This document shows, one piece after another, positions 42,807 to 50,925 of a stretch of 64,000 nt of DNA. The first letter of the stretch is position 1; every line of letters begins with the position of its first letter. The notes under the pieces were generated by a model, which worked only from the letters and a program-made list of their open reading frames with translations, made no database searches and had not been told where the DNA came from. This DNA is from an uncultured Acetatifactor sp. (GTDB lineage: Bacteria > Bacillota > Clostridia > Lachnospirales > Lachnospiraceae): NCBI GenBank assembly GCA_910578215.1, contig CAJTPH010000016.1, positions 14,621 through 78,620 on the forward strand, in the 5' to 3' direction. The position numbers and the translations under genes were made by a program.

Positions 42807-43502
42807 CTATGCCTTTTTGGTTCCTGTTTTTTCCTTGTCAAGCCGTATCCGGCGGATAATTGCCTTTTCCTGGTTGTCTATATGGGTTTTTGCCGCTTCG
42901 GCGCCGGTCTTTTTATCCTTGTGCACAATGCTCTGGTAAATGATCCTGTGTTCCTCTACCAGCGTCTGGTGCTGGCTGCTGTCCTTGATATACTCAAAGC
43001 GGTAGCGGTACATCTGCTCGGAGAGATTGTTTATCAGCTGGATCAGGCGCTGATTGTTGGTGGCCCGGGCGATGATGTTGTGAAGGGCAACGTCCGCATG
43101 GGCAATCTTTTTGAAATCCTTTGTTTTGATGGAAAGCTCGAAATTGTCGCATGCGGTTTTCAGGGCGTCCAGATCATCGCCGGTAATGCGGTCGCACGCC
43201 AGCTCCACGCAGAGCGCGTCCAGGGAGCGCCTGACCTCCAGGACGTCCTTCATGCTTTTTTCCGTAATCTGCGCTACCTCCGCGCCCCGTCTCGGTATTA
43301 TGGTGACCAGGCCCTCCAGCTCCAGCTTGTGGATCGCTTCCCTGATAGGGGTGCGGCTGACGCCCAGCTTGTTTGCAAGGTGGATTTCCATCAGTCGTTC
43401 GCCGGGCTTCAGGTCGCCGGTCAAGATCGCCTGCCGCAGGGTGTTAAAAACTACGTCGCGAAGGGGTAAAAATTCATCCATATTGGGCTGTAGATCCTGC
43501 AT
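42807..43502 (-). CDS. GntR-family regulator (FadR/FCD subfamily)
   Basis: The protein has 231 residues. The winged helix-turn-helix covers about 15-75 (LRDVVFNTLRQAILTGDLKPGERL, LGVSRTPIREAIHKLELEGLV). The all-helical FCD ligand domain follows (ALCVELACDRIT, HADVALHNIIARATNN, EHRIIYQSI). FCD regulators bind small organic acids. It is the second gene after ispE in one minus-strand unit, and palindromes matching FCD-type operators lie upstream of ispE, suggesting self-control. Confidence 0.92.
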   Translation of the reverse strand: MQDLQPNMDEFLPLRDVVFNTLRQAILTGDLKPGERLMEIHLANKLGVSRTPIREAIHKLELEGLVTIIPRRGAEVAQITEKSMKDVLEVRRSLDALCVELACDRITGDDLDALKTACDNFELSIKTKDFKKIAHADVALHNIIARATNNQRLIQLINNLSEQMYRYRFEYIKDSSQHQTLVEEHRIIYQSIVHKDKKTGAEAAKTHIDNQEKAIIRRIRLDKEKTGTKKA

Positions 43503-43559
43503 TTCGGTTTACCCTCCTTGATTTTTTAACGGTTGTGCCTGAATATTCGGGTTCTGTGC

Positions 43560-44417
43560 TTAAACGGGGGTGGTAACAAAGATCTGTTTTGCCAGCGCTT
43601 CCTCCGCCAGCCTTCTTCCGGCAAGCTCGGCGGTCTGTTTTTCCAGGAAAATGCCGAATACCGTGGGACCGCTGCCGCTCATAAGACTGTTCACGGCGCC
43701 CAGCTCCCGCATTCTGCGCTTGATGGTATCAATAACCGGATGGGCGGGAATTGTGACCGTCTCAAGCACGTTTTCCATCCGGTCCAGGATTCCCTGCAGG
43801 CTCCCGGTCTCTATTGCGGTTCTCATGCCGTCGATATCCGGGTGGGATGTAAGCCCTGCCGCGTCCAGATGCTCATAGACGTATTTTGTGGAAACGCTGA
43901 TATCCGGCTTTGCCACCAGAATCACGCAGTCGGGAGCGGGGGGAAGCGCGGTCAGCACGTCGCCGATACCCTCCGCAAGGGCGGTGCCGCCCATGATACA
44001 GTAAGGTACGTCCGCACCGATGTCGACGCCGTATTTCATCAGCCGGGGCAGGGGGGCGTCCAGACCGAACAGCCGGCTGATGCCCTTCATCGCGGCTGCT
44101 GCGTCGGTGCTGCCGCCCGCCATGCCTGCGGCAACGGGAATTCTTTTCTCCAGATGAATGTGAATTCCCTCCGTGATATGATATTTTTCCCGCATAAGCT
44201 CCGCCGCGCGGTAAACCAGATTGTCTCTGCCGGCGGGCAGCTCATGGGAATCGGTGGTGAGGGTAATGCCGGAGTCTGTCCTTTCCAGGGTCAGACTGTC
44301 GAAAATATCAACGGTCTGCAGGATCATTTTTACCTGATGATAGCCGTTTGGCAGCCTTTTTACAACATCCAGCCCCAAATTAATTTTTGCGTAAGCCTTT
44401 ATATGATATTTTTCCAT
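43560..44417 (-). CDS. ispE: 4-diphosphocytidyl-2-C-methyl-D-erythritol kinase
   Basis: The protein has 285 residues of the GHMP kinase family. AYAKINLGLDVVKRLPNGYH is the N-terminal mark, PVAAGMAGGSTDAAAAM the ATP loop, and NSLMSGSGPTVFGIF the third motif. It phosphorylates CDP-methylerythritol in the MEP isoprenoid pathway. Confidence 0.95.
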   Translation of the reverse strand: MEKYHIKAYAKINLGLDVVKRLPNGYHQVKMILQTVDIFDSLTLERTDSGITLTTDSHELPAGRDNLVYRAAELMREKYHITEGIHIHLEKRIPVAAGMAGGSTDAAAAMKGISRLFGLDAPLPRLMKYGVDIGADVPYCIMGGTALAEGIGDVLTALPPAPDCVILVAKPDISVSTKYVYEHLDAAGLTSHPDIDGMRTAIETGSLQGILDRMENVLETVTIPAHPVIDTIKRRMRELGAVNSLMSGSGPTVFGIFLEKQTAELAGRRLAEEALAKQIFVTTPV

Positions 44418-44435
44418 GTGATTGCCTCGTGTATT

Positions 44436-44445
44436 TTGTATACAA
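44436..44445. promoter_or_regulatory. GntR-type operator candidate (downstream palindrome)
   Basis: TTGTATACAA is a perfect 10-bp palindrome of the TNGT...ACNA form bound by FCD-type GntR proteins. It is about 10-20 bp downstream of the predicted ispE transcription start. Confidence 0.55.
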
Positions 44446-44452
44446 GCCTGAG

Positions 44453-44474
44453 ATTGTATTTAATTATATACAAT
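44453..44474. promoter_or_regulatory. GntR-type operator candidate (over the -10 box)
   Basis: ATTGTAT (44453-44459) and ATACAAT (44468-44474) form a perfect 7-bp inverted repeat with the same half-site as the neighbouring palindrome. It covers the -10 box of the ispE promoter. Confidence 0.55.
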
Positions 44475-44491
44475 CCTTATATTTAAGTCAA
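44463..44491 (-). promoter_or_regulatory. Sigma-A promoter of ispE-gntR
   Basis: On the minus strand TTGACT (44486-44491), exactly 17 bp, TATAAT (44463-44468), about 45 bp before the ispE start codon. Confidence 0.8.
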
Positions 44492-44495
44492 CAAT

Positions 44496-44582
44496 AAACC
44501 GGCCCTTATGAGCAATGTCATTCGGTTTAGCCGTTGCTTATGTTAAACTGAATGATAATGTCTGTTAAGGACCGGTTTTTTT
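44496..44582. terminator. Nested palindrome / terminator
   Basis: The outer arms AAACCGGCCCTTA and TAAGGACCGGTTTTTTT enclose inner arms CATTCGGTTTA and TAAACTGAATG. The structure is about 85 bp long with a T-run on the plus strand and A/T-rich flank on the other. It separates ispE from the minus-strand gene at 44613, for which it is the likely terminator. Confidence 0.65.
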
Positions 44583-44612
44583 AATGTATTCAGGATATGG
44601 ACTTAGAGTAAG

Positions 44613-45092
44613 CTATTTAAGCGGCTTTGCGCCGGCTTTTTCCTGCGCCAGCTCCAGAGCCCGTCTGAAGCGTCCCTTTTTCTTGGCGGGAGGGGCAGCC
44701 ACGGGCTTGCCGTGCAGCCCCTTGACTTCCAGGACATAGATGCCGCTGATCACTGCTCTGACCTCTTTTTTTATGGGAACGGAGTCGAAAATCTTTTCGT
44801 CGCAGATCAGGGACATGATCTGAGGACCGATTTTTGCCTTGATAATGGGAAGCTTTGCGCCTCGCATTGTCTTGGGAGTCTGGTCCAGGACAATCTGCGG
44901 CAGCCCTGCGTCTCTGAGCTTCATCCGTTTTTTGTCGATAATCAGCATAGAGGTGGTCTGCTTGTTTGCCTGAAGCATTTCTTCCTGCTCAGCCTGCTTT
45001 TTCTGCGCTCTTTTTCCAAGAAAATAAAGTACTACAACTGCCACAACAAGTATTACGGTTATTACGATCAATACAATCATCCATGGTTTCAT
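44613..45092 (-). CDS. Membrane-anchored conserved protein of unknown function
   Basis: The protein has 159 residues. The N-terminal helix (WMIVLIVITVILVVAVVVLYFLG) is followed by a charged segment (AQKKQAEQEEMLQANKQ) and a compact domain (SMLIIDKKRMKLRDAGLPQIVLD, quoted in part). The tail is Lys/Arg-rich (AKKKGRFRRALELAQEKAG). Topology suggests the domain lies in the cytoplasm. AGGAGG precedes the ATG. I do not recognise the family's role. Confidence 0.72.
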   Translation of the reverse strand: MKPWMIVLIVITVILVVAVVVLYFLGKRAQKKQAEQEEMLQANKQTTSMLIIDKKRMKLRDAGLPQIVLDQTPKTMRGAKLPIIKAKIGPQIMSLICDEKIFDSVPIKKEVRAVISGIYVLEVKGLHGKPVAAPPAKKKGRFRRALELAQEKAGAKPLK

Positions 45093-45137
45093 AAATGAAG
45101 GACCTCCTATTCCGGCTCCGGGCGATTTGGCTGCGGA

Positions 45138-45165
45138 ACTGTATTAATTTTCCAGCTTGCGTCAA
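45138..45165 (-). promoter_or_regulatory. Promoter of the 44613 gene
   Basis: On the minus strand TTGACG (45160-45165), a 16-bp spacer and TACAGT (45138-45143), about 45 bp before the start codon. Confidence 0.5.
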
Positions 45166-45235
45166 ACTGTACCTTATATTTTATCACAGATACCTGCGAG
45201 TAGGCAACAAAAATTATGAGGGAGTGTAAATTTCG

Positions 45236-45375
45236 GTAACAGTTCAGCCATACAGTACCGCGAAGTCAAAATTGTATCCTTATGCAATTTTGCGAGACTT
45301 GCGAGCGCCAAAATGAGTTGAAAACTCATTTTGTGTGCATCAGTGTAACAGTTTAGCCGAAGGCTGAACTGTTAC
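45236..45375. mobile_element. 140-bp MITE-like element, copy 2
   Basis: The termini GTAACAGTTCAGCC and GGCTGAACTGTTAC are perfect 14-bp inverted repeats. The 8-bp direct repeat AAATTTCG stands on both sides (45228-45235 and 45376-45383). The body differs from copy 1 at only a few positions. It sits in the divergent gap between two promoters (45138-45165 and 45403-45431), so insertion probably did not break a gene. Confidence 0.9.
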
Positions 45376-45402
45376 AAATTTCGCGCCCCGGACAGAAAGT
45401 GC

Positions 45403-45431
45403 TTTAAAAAAAAGGCGGTTTATGTTAGAAT
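45403..45431 (+). promoter_or_regulatory. Promoter of the foldase lipoprotein
   Basis: TTTAAA (45403-45408), a 17-bp spacer and TAGAAT (45426-45431), about 70 bp before the start codon and 20 bp after the mobile element's target duplication. Confidence 0.45.
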
Positions 45432-45502
45432 CAACATAATTGTAATTTTTAAGGGATTACAGATTGCAGATTGCAGGCTATAGAAAGGTATAGGTTAATT
45501 GA

Positions 45503-46582
45503 ATGGTGAATGTTGTAAAAAGGATTACCGGGATTCTGGCTGCTCTTTTTGCCGTGGGGCTGTTTGCTGGCTGCGGCGCGGGTGAGGAGACAAGCCTGAA
45601 CTCGATGAAGGTGGAAAATTATGTGACGCTGGGCGATTATAAAAATCTTCAGATCTCCGTGGAAAAGAGCGCTGTAAGCGACGAGGCATGCGACCAGCTG
45701 CTATTGGCTGTTTATCAGAGCAATGTGACCAGCGAAAACGGCGGCATCGTTGACCGCCCGGTGGCGGAGGGGGATCTTGTCAATATAGATTATGTGGGAA
45801 TGAAGGACGGGGTTCCCTTTGGCAACGGAACTGCCTACGGCGATAATCTGGAGATCGGCTCAGGCAGCTTTATCCCCGGGTTTGAAGCCGGGCTGGTGGG
45901 AGCGATGCCGGGAGAGACGAGGGAATTGAATCTGACCTTTCCGGAAGATTACAAAAACAATCCCGATCTGGCGGGGCAGGCGGTGGTTTTTTCGGTGAAG
46001 GTGAATTTTATCCAGCCTGAGGCGGAGGATTTAAAGGATTCGGTGGTGGCGGCGTTCAACATCAACAATGTTGCGGATTTGAAGGGGCTGCGCCAGTATG
46101 TATATGATTATCTGGACAAAAACGCGGAGCAGCAGTATATATATTCCATGCAGGACGCAATTATCGAAAAGCTCACAAAGGAGAGCGTCATAGGCGAGCT
46201 GCCGGAGACCTATGTGGATAATTACAGGCAGATTTACCGCGACAGGATCAACAAAATCGCCTTAAATATGAATACGACTCCGGATATGTACACAAATTAT
46301 TATTTTGGAATGAACAGCGAGGATTACGCATATCTGTATGGAGAAGTCCAGGCAAGGCAGGAGCTTTTGCTGCAGGCGATCGCCAACCGGGAGGGCTGGG
46401 CGGTCAAGGATGAGGAGCTGGACGCCCTGATAGACGACTACGCGCTTCAAAACGGCTATCCGTCCGGGGAAGAACTGGAGAAGGAGATTCCCAGAGAGCA
46501 GCTTCGGAACTTTTTCATGAGTGAAAGAGTCATGGGCCATCTGGTGGACATTGCGAGGGGTTCCTCCCAGGGCGCGGAATAA
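45503..46582 (+). CDS. Trigger-factor-like peptidyl-prolyl isomerase lipoprotein
   Basis: The protein has 359 residues. A lipoprotein signal ends at Cys24 (AVGLFAGCG). An FKBP-type isomerase domain occupies about 80-165 (EGDLVNIDYVGMKDGVPFGNG, GSGSFIPGFEAGLVGAMPGETRELNLTFPEDY, each quoted in part). The rest is a helical domain like the trigger-factor C-terminus (IIEKLTKESVIGELPETYV). Trigger factor proper is cytoplasmic and ribosome-bound. This version lacks the ribosome-binding domain and is anchored outside, so it should fold secreted proteins (inference). Confidence 0.85.
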   Translation: MVNVVKRITGILAALFAVGLFAGCGAGEETSLNSMKVENYVTLGDYKNLQISVEKSAVSDEACDQLLLAVYQSNVTSENGGIVDRPVAEGDLVNIDYVGMKDGVPFGNGTAYGDNLEIGSGSFIPGFEAGLVGAMPGETRELNLTFPEDYKNNPDLAGQAVVFSVKVNFIQPEAEDLKDSVVAAFNINNVADLKGLRQYVYDYLDKNAEQQYIYSMQDAIIEKLTKESVIGELPETYVDNYRQIYRDRINKIALNMNTTPDMYTNYYFGMNSEDYAYLYGEVQARQELLLQAIANREGWAVKDEELDALIDDYALQNGYPSGEELEKEIPREQLRNFFMSERVMGHLVDIARGSSQGAE

Positions 46583-46676
46583 AAGAAAGGATTGGCTGTT
46601 GCGGATATCCTGAAGCGGGAGACGCCGGACGGCATAATAAAAAAGGGCACGAAAGGTGCGGAAATGAGGTATAAAA

Positions 46677-48068
46677 ATGAATTTGACAGACATCAGGGAG
46701 CTTTACCGCAGCCGTGAAAATTATATCGGTAAGGAGATAACCGTGGGCGGCTGGGTCAGAAGCAACAGGGATTCCAAGAACTTCGGCTTTTTGATCATCA
46801 ACGACGGGACCTTTTTTGAGCCCCTTCAGGTGGTATACGGGGACAAGCTTGATAATTTCGGCGATCTCTGCAGGATGAACGTGGGCGCCGCGCTGATTGT
46901 CAGGGGGACTGTCGTGGAGACGCCGGGAGCGAAGCAGCCCTTTGAGCTGCAGGCGGCGGAGGTGACGGTGGAGGGACCTTCGGCGGCGGATTATCCTCTG
47001 CAGAAAAAGCGGCACTCCTTTGAGTATCTGCGCACCATTTCACACCTGCGGCCCAGAACCAATACCTTTCAGGCAGTGTTCCGTGTGCGTTCTCTGATCG
47101 CTTACGCGATTCACAGCTTTTTTATGGAGAGAGGCTTTGTGTATGTGCACACGCCCCTGATTACGGGAAGCGACTGCGAGGGCGCCGGGGAGATGTTCCA
47201 GGTGACTACGCTGGATCTGAACAATCCTCCGAGGACAGAGGACGGCGCTATTGATTTTAGCCAGGATTTCTTTGGGAAGGCGACGAACCTGACCGTGAGC
47301 GGGCAGCTCAATGTGGAGACCTATGCGTTTGCCTTCAAGAATGTGTACACCTTCGGGCCTACCTTCAGAGCGGAAAATTCCAACACCACCCGCCATGCTG
47401 CGGAATTCTGGATGATAGAGCCGGAGATGGCGTTTGCGGACCTGAAGGATGATATGCTGCTTGCCGAGGGGATGTTAAAATATGTGATCCGCTATGTTCT
47501 TGAAAACGCGCCGGAGGAGATGGCTTTCTTTAATCAGTTTGTGGACAAGGGACTGATTGAAAGGCTGGAGCATGTGGCAAATTCCGACTTCGGGCATGTG
47601 ACATACACCGAGGCGGTGGATATTCTTATGAAAAACAACGACGCCTTTGACTATAAGGTGTTCTGGGGCTGCGACCTGCAGACGGAGCATGAGCGCTATC
47701 TGACTGAGGAGGTATTTAAGCGCCCCGTGTTTGTAACGGATTACCCCAAGGAAATCAAGGCCTTTTATATGAAGCTGAACGAGGACGGCAAAACCGTCGC
47801 TGCCATGGACTGCCTTGTGCCCGGCATCGGGGAAATCATCGGAGGCAGCCAGAGAGAGGATAAGCTGGAGATACTGGAGCAGAGGATGGAGGAGCTGGGT
47901 TTGGAGAAGAACGATTATGATTTTTATCTGGACCTGAGAAGATACGGCTCCGTTAGGCACGCGGGCTTTGGGCTGGGCTTTGAGAGATGTGTGATGTATC
48001 TCACGGGCATGGGCAACATCCGCGATGTGGTTCCGTTTCCCAGAACCGTGAAGAACTGTGACCTGTAG
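46677..48068 (+). CDS. asnS: Asparaginyl-tRNA synthetase
   Basis: The protein has 463 residues of class IIb. The N-terminal OB-fold (ITVGGWVRSNRDSKNFGFLIINDG) is followed by motif 2 (TFGPTFRAENSNTTRHAAEFWMIEPEMAF, quoted in part) and motif 3 (HAGFGLGFERCVMYLTGMGNIRD). It charges tRNA-Asn. No T-box leader is seen in the 94 bp upstream. Confidence 0.96.
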   Translation: MNLTDIRELYRSRENYIGKEITVGGWVRSNRDSKNFGFLIINDGTFFEPLQVVYGDKLDNFGDLCRMNVGAALIVRGTVVETPGAKQPFELQAAEVTVEGPSAADYPLQKKRHSFEYLRTISHLRPRTNTFQAVFRVRSLIAYAIHSFFMERGFVYVHTPLITGSDCEGAGEMFQVTTLDLNNPPRTEDGAIDFSQDFFGKATNLTVSGQLNVETYAFAFKNVYTFGPTFRAENSNTTRHAAEFWMIEPEMAFADLKDDMLLAEGMLKYVIRYVLENAPEEMAFFNQFVDKGLIERLEHVANSDFGHVTYTEAVDILMKNNDAFDYKVFWGCDLQTEHERYLTEEVFKRPVFVTDYPKEIKAFYMKLNEDGKTVAAMDCLVPGIGEIIGGSQREDKLEILEQRMEELGLEKNDYDFYLDLRRYGSVRHAGFGLGFERCVMYLTGMGNIRDVVPFPRTVKNCDL

Positions 48069-48165
48069 GTTATAAATTCTTAAGTTTTTTTTGGATGCAG
48101 GCCGTGGAAAATTATGGTATGCTCTCATTGTGGGCAAGTATAAATCTCAGATAATGATTCGGAGT

Positions 48166-48217
48166 TCATTCGCAAAAGCCCCTGTTACAGTGCCGCTTTT
48201 GCGAATGATGGTTTTTT
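48166..48217 (+). terminator. Terminator or attenuator between asnS and the NlpC/P60 gene
   Basis: TCATTCGCAAAAGC (48166-48179) and GCTTTTGCGAATGA (48195-48208) form a perfect 14-bp stem, then TGGTTTTTT. It lies 98 bp after asnS and only 34 bp before the next start codon. It may end asnS RNA or attenuate the next gene. Confidence 0.85.
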
Positions 48218-48250
48218 CGGCACATATTGGGACTGAGAACGGAGGCTGGA

Positions 48251-49483
48251 ATGAGAATAAAAAACTGTATATGGGCGGGCATACTGACGGCGGGAGCACT
48301 CGTCATGGGCATCTGCGCATGGAAGCCCTTGACGGCAGAGGCGACAAACAGCGCCATCAAGGATATAGAAAGCTCTATTAACAAGCATGAGAACGAGCTG
48401 GGGCAGATCAATTCCCAAATCTCCAGTATGCAGGATGAGCAGGATATCCTGCAGGAGGAGATAGACGACCTGAATTCGGAGATACTCAACACAATGACCA
48501 GCATTGGTCTGAAGAAGGACGAAATTGCCGATAAAGAGGTCCAGATCGAAGCAAAAAAAGTGCAGATAGAGGAGACGGAGGCAGCCTATGAGGCGGCTCT
48601 GGAGCGGGAGGAAAAGCAGCGGGAGAGCATGATGGTATCCGTACGCCTGCTGTATGAAAGAGGCGACACCTCTTACCTGAGCGCCCTGTTGGAGGGAAAG
48701 GGCTTTTCGGATATTCTGAACCGTATGGGCTACATCGAGAGGGTCTACCAATATGCCAATCAGATGCTGGAGAGCTACATCGATACAAAGAACGATGTGC
48801 ACGACCTCTGGGACAGGCTGGAGGAGGAAAAGGCTTCCCTGGAGAGCGATATGAGGCAGCTGGAGGCGGACTATAAAAGCCTTGAAGACCAGCAGGAAAA
48901 CCTGAATGTGCTGTTGGCCCAGAAACAAAAGGCGTCCGACAATTATGATGCGGAAATTGCAAAGGCCAGGAAGGAGGCAGAAGCCGCAAAGAAGCTGATA
49001 CAGCAGGAGCAGAAGAAGCTGAAGGATCTGCAGGCGCAGCTGGCGCGTGAACAGGCGGCGGCTGCAGCAGCGTCGGCAACCTATGCCACCACCAATTACA
49101 GCTCCGTCATTGCCAATGCCTCCGGAAGCGAGCTCGGAAAGCAGGTGGCGCGATTTGCCTGCCAGTACATAGGTAATCCTTATGTGTACGGAGGAACCAG
49201 CCTGACAAAGGGGGCGGACTGCTCCGGCTTTATTTATTCGGTATACGCCCAGTTTAACTATTCGCTTCCCAGAACATCCTATCAGCAGAGAAGCGCAGGC
49301 AGGTCGGTGAGCTATGAGCAGGCGCAGCCGGGAGACATAATCTGCTATGACGGGCATGTGGGTATTTATATCGGCGGGCTGATCGTCCATGCCAGCAACA
49401 GCAAGCCATATCCCAGCGGGGGAATTAAGGTCAGCAACGCAAAGTACAGGACCATACTTTCGGTGCGTAGGATCATAAAATGA
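48251..49483 (+). CDS. Secreted coiled-coil NlpC/P60 peptidoglycan endopeptidase
   Basis: The protein has 410 residues. A signal peptide (CIWAGILTAGALVMGICAW ... AEA) is followed by a long coiled coil (about 30-280, with ISSMQDEQDILQEEIDDLN and similar heptads, PcsB/CwlO-like). The C-terminal NlpC/P60 domain has catalytic GADCSGFIYSVY (Cys), DGHVGIYIG (His) and IVHASNS. It cuts peptide stems in the wall. The coiled coil usually docks such enzymes to FtsEX-type complexes. The start at 48251 follows GGAGG; the frame opens at 48227. Confidence 0.92.
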   Translation: MRIKNCIWAGILTAGALVMGICAWKPLTAEATNSAIKDIESSINKHENELGQINSQISSMQDEQDILQEEIDDLNSEILNTMTSIGLKKDEIADKEVQIEAKKVQIEETEAAYEAALEREEKQRESMMVSVRLLYERGDTSYLSALLEGKGFSDILNRMGYIERVYQYANQMLESYIDTKNDVHDLWDRLEEEKASLESDMRQLEADYKSLEDQQENLNVLLAQKQKASDNYDAEIAKARKEAEAAKKLIQQEQKKLKDLQAQLAREQAAAAAASATYATTNYSSVIANASGSELGKQVARFACQYIGNPYVYGGTSLTKGADCSGFIYSVYAQFNYSLPRTSYQQRSAGRSVSYEQAQPGDIICYDGHVGIYIGGLIVHASNSKPYPSGGIKVSNAKYRTILSVRRIIK

Positions 49484-49552
49484 TACCCTGCCCGGTTTGC
49501 CGCGGGAGTATTGACTCCCTTTAATTTACAGTGTTGACGGAGGATTGAACCG

Positions 49553-50911
49553 GTGAAGATTATTATTGCGGGAGACGGAAAAATGGGAGCTATCCTGACG
49601 CGCCAGCTATCGTCGGAGGACAACGATCTGACGCTGATAGATTCCAATCCCCAGGTGCTTGTGTCCAGCGAGGAACGTTACGACGTCATGGTCGTGCAGG
49701 GAAACTGCGCATCCATGGAGGTGCTTTTGCAGGCGGGCGTAAAAGAGGCAAAGCTTCTGATAGCGGTTACGGGCGCCGACGAGATCAATCTGTTGTGCTG
49801 CATGACCGCCCATGGGCTGAATCAGGAGCTTCACACCATTGCACGGGTGCGCAACCCGGAGTATACGGACCAGATATATGCCATGAGAAATATGTTTGCG
49901 CTCTCCATGGCGGTGAATCCCGAGAGGCAGGCAGCGACGGAAATAGAAAGGCTGCTGAAGTATCCGGGCTTTTTAAAGCGGGACGTGTTCACAAAGGGAC
50001 GCGTGGAGATTGTGGAGCTGCGTGTGGACGAGGACAGCAAGCTCTGCAATGTGGCGTTGAACGATATGTACGGTATCGTAAAATGTAAAATTCTTGTATG
50101 CGCCGTGCTGAGAAACGGAACCGCAGTGGCGCCCAACGGAAGCTTTGTGCTTCGTAAGGGGGACCGAATCTTTGTGACAGCGTCTACGGATATGCTTACG
50201 GTTTTGCTGAAAAATCTCGGCATTATCACACACAAGGTAAAGAGAGTGGTCATTTGCGGCGGCGGGCGTATCAGCTTTTATCTGGCTAAGCTTCTGCAGA
50301 ACAGTGGCGTAAACGTCCAGATAATCGAGCAGAATCAAGAGCGCTGCAGCCAGCTTGCGGCAGTACTGCCTTCGGCGTGCATTACCCAGGGAGATGCAAG
50401 CAGCCAGTTTCTGCTGGAGAGCGAGGGAGTTCCCGACTGCGACGCCCTGGTGGCGATGACAGGGCTGGATGAGCTGAATATTATCATATCCCTGTACGGC
50501 GTGAGCTGCGGCGTGCCTCAGGTCATAGCAAAGCTGGGGCACATGGACAATACAAATATTCTGGGAAACCTGTCTCTCGGAAGCGTCATCAGCCCCAAGG
50601 AGCTGTGCTGTAATACCATTGTCCGTTATGTGCGGGCGATGAAGAATCAGACAGGCGCGGCGCTGACGGTGCATACCATTGCGGACGGGCAGGCGGAAGC
50701 CATGGAGTTTCTGGTGGATCAGAATACGCTGAACTGCGGAAAAGCGCTTAAAACCATCAGGCTGAAAAAAGAGGTTCTTGTGGCGTGTATTATAAGAGGG
50801 GAAAGGCGGGAGATACCCAACGGCGATTCCTGCTTCAACATCGGAGATACCGTAATTATTGTGACGAACAGCGGAAAAGGGATCTATCAGCTGAACGATA
50901 TTTTTGAGTAG
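49553..50911 (+). CDS. trkA: Trk potassium-uptake regulator, NAD-binding subunit
   Basis: The protein has 452 residues with two repeats of RCK-N plus RCK-C. The first nucleotide fold is IIIAGDGKMGAILTRQLSSE; the second is VVICGGGRISFYLAKLLQ. RCK-C parts include NGSFVLRKGDRIFVTA and DTVIIVTNSGKG. It gates TrkH by NAD(H)/ATP binding. GTG start with GGAGG 10 nt before it; trkH begins 14 bp after its stop. Confidence 0.94.
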   Translation: MKIIIAGDGKMGAILTRQLSSEDNDLTLIDSNPQVLVSSEERYDVMVVQGNCASMEVLLQAGVKEAKLLIAVTGADEINLLCCMTAHGLNQELHTIARVRNPEYTDQIYAMRNMFALSMAVNPERQAATEIERLLKYPGFLKRDVFTKGRVEIVELRVDEDSKLCNVALNDMYGIVKCKILVCAVLRNGTAVAPNGSFVLRKGDRIFVTASTDMLTVLLKNLGIITHKVKRVVICGGGRISFYLAKLLQNSGVNVQIIEQNQERCSQLAAVLPSACITQGDASSQFLLESEGVPDCDALVAMTGLDELNIIISLYGVSCGVPQVIAKLGHMDNTNILGNLSLGSVISPKELCCNTIVRYVRAMKNQTGAALTVHTIADGQAEAMEFLVDQNTLNCGKALKTIRLKKEVLVACIIRGERREIPNGDSCFNIGDTVIIVTNSGKGIYQLNDIFE

Positions 50912-50925
50912 GTGCGAGGGCTGTC

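Noticed and set aside
46583..46676. Possible T-box leader for asnS
   Set aside because: The 94-bp gap is too short and contains no stem pairing with an antiterminator or the conserved T-box core.
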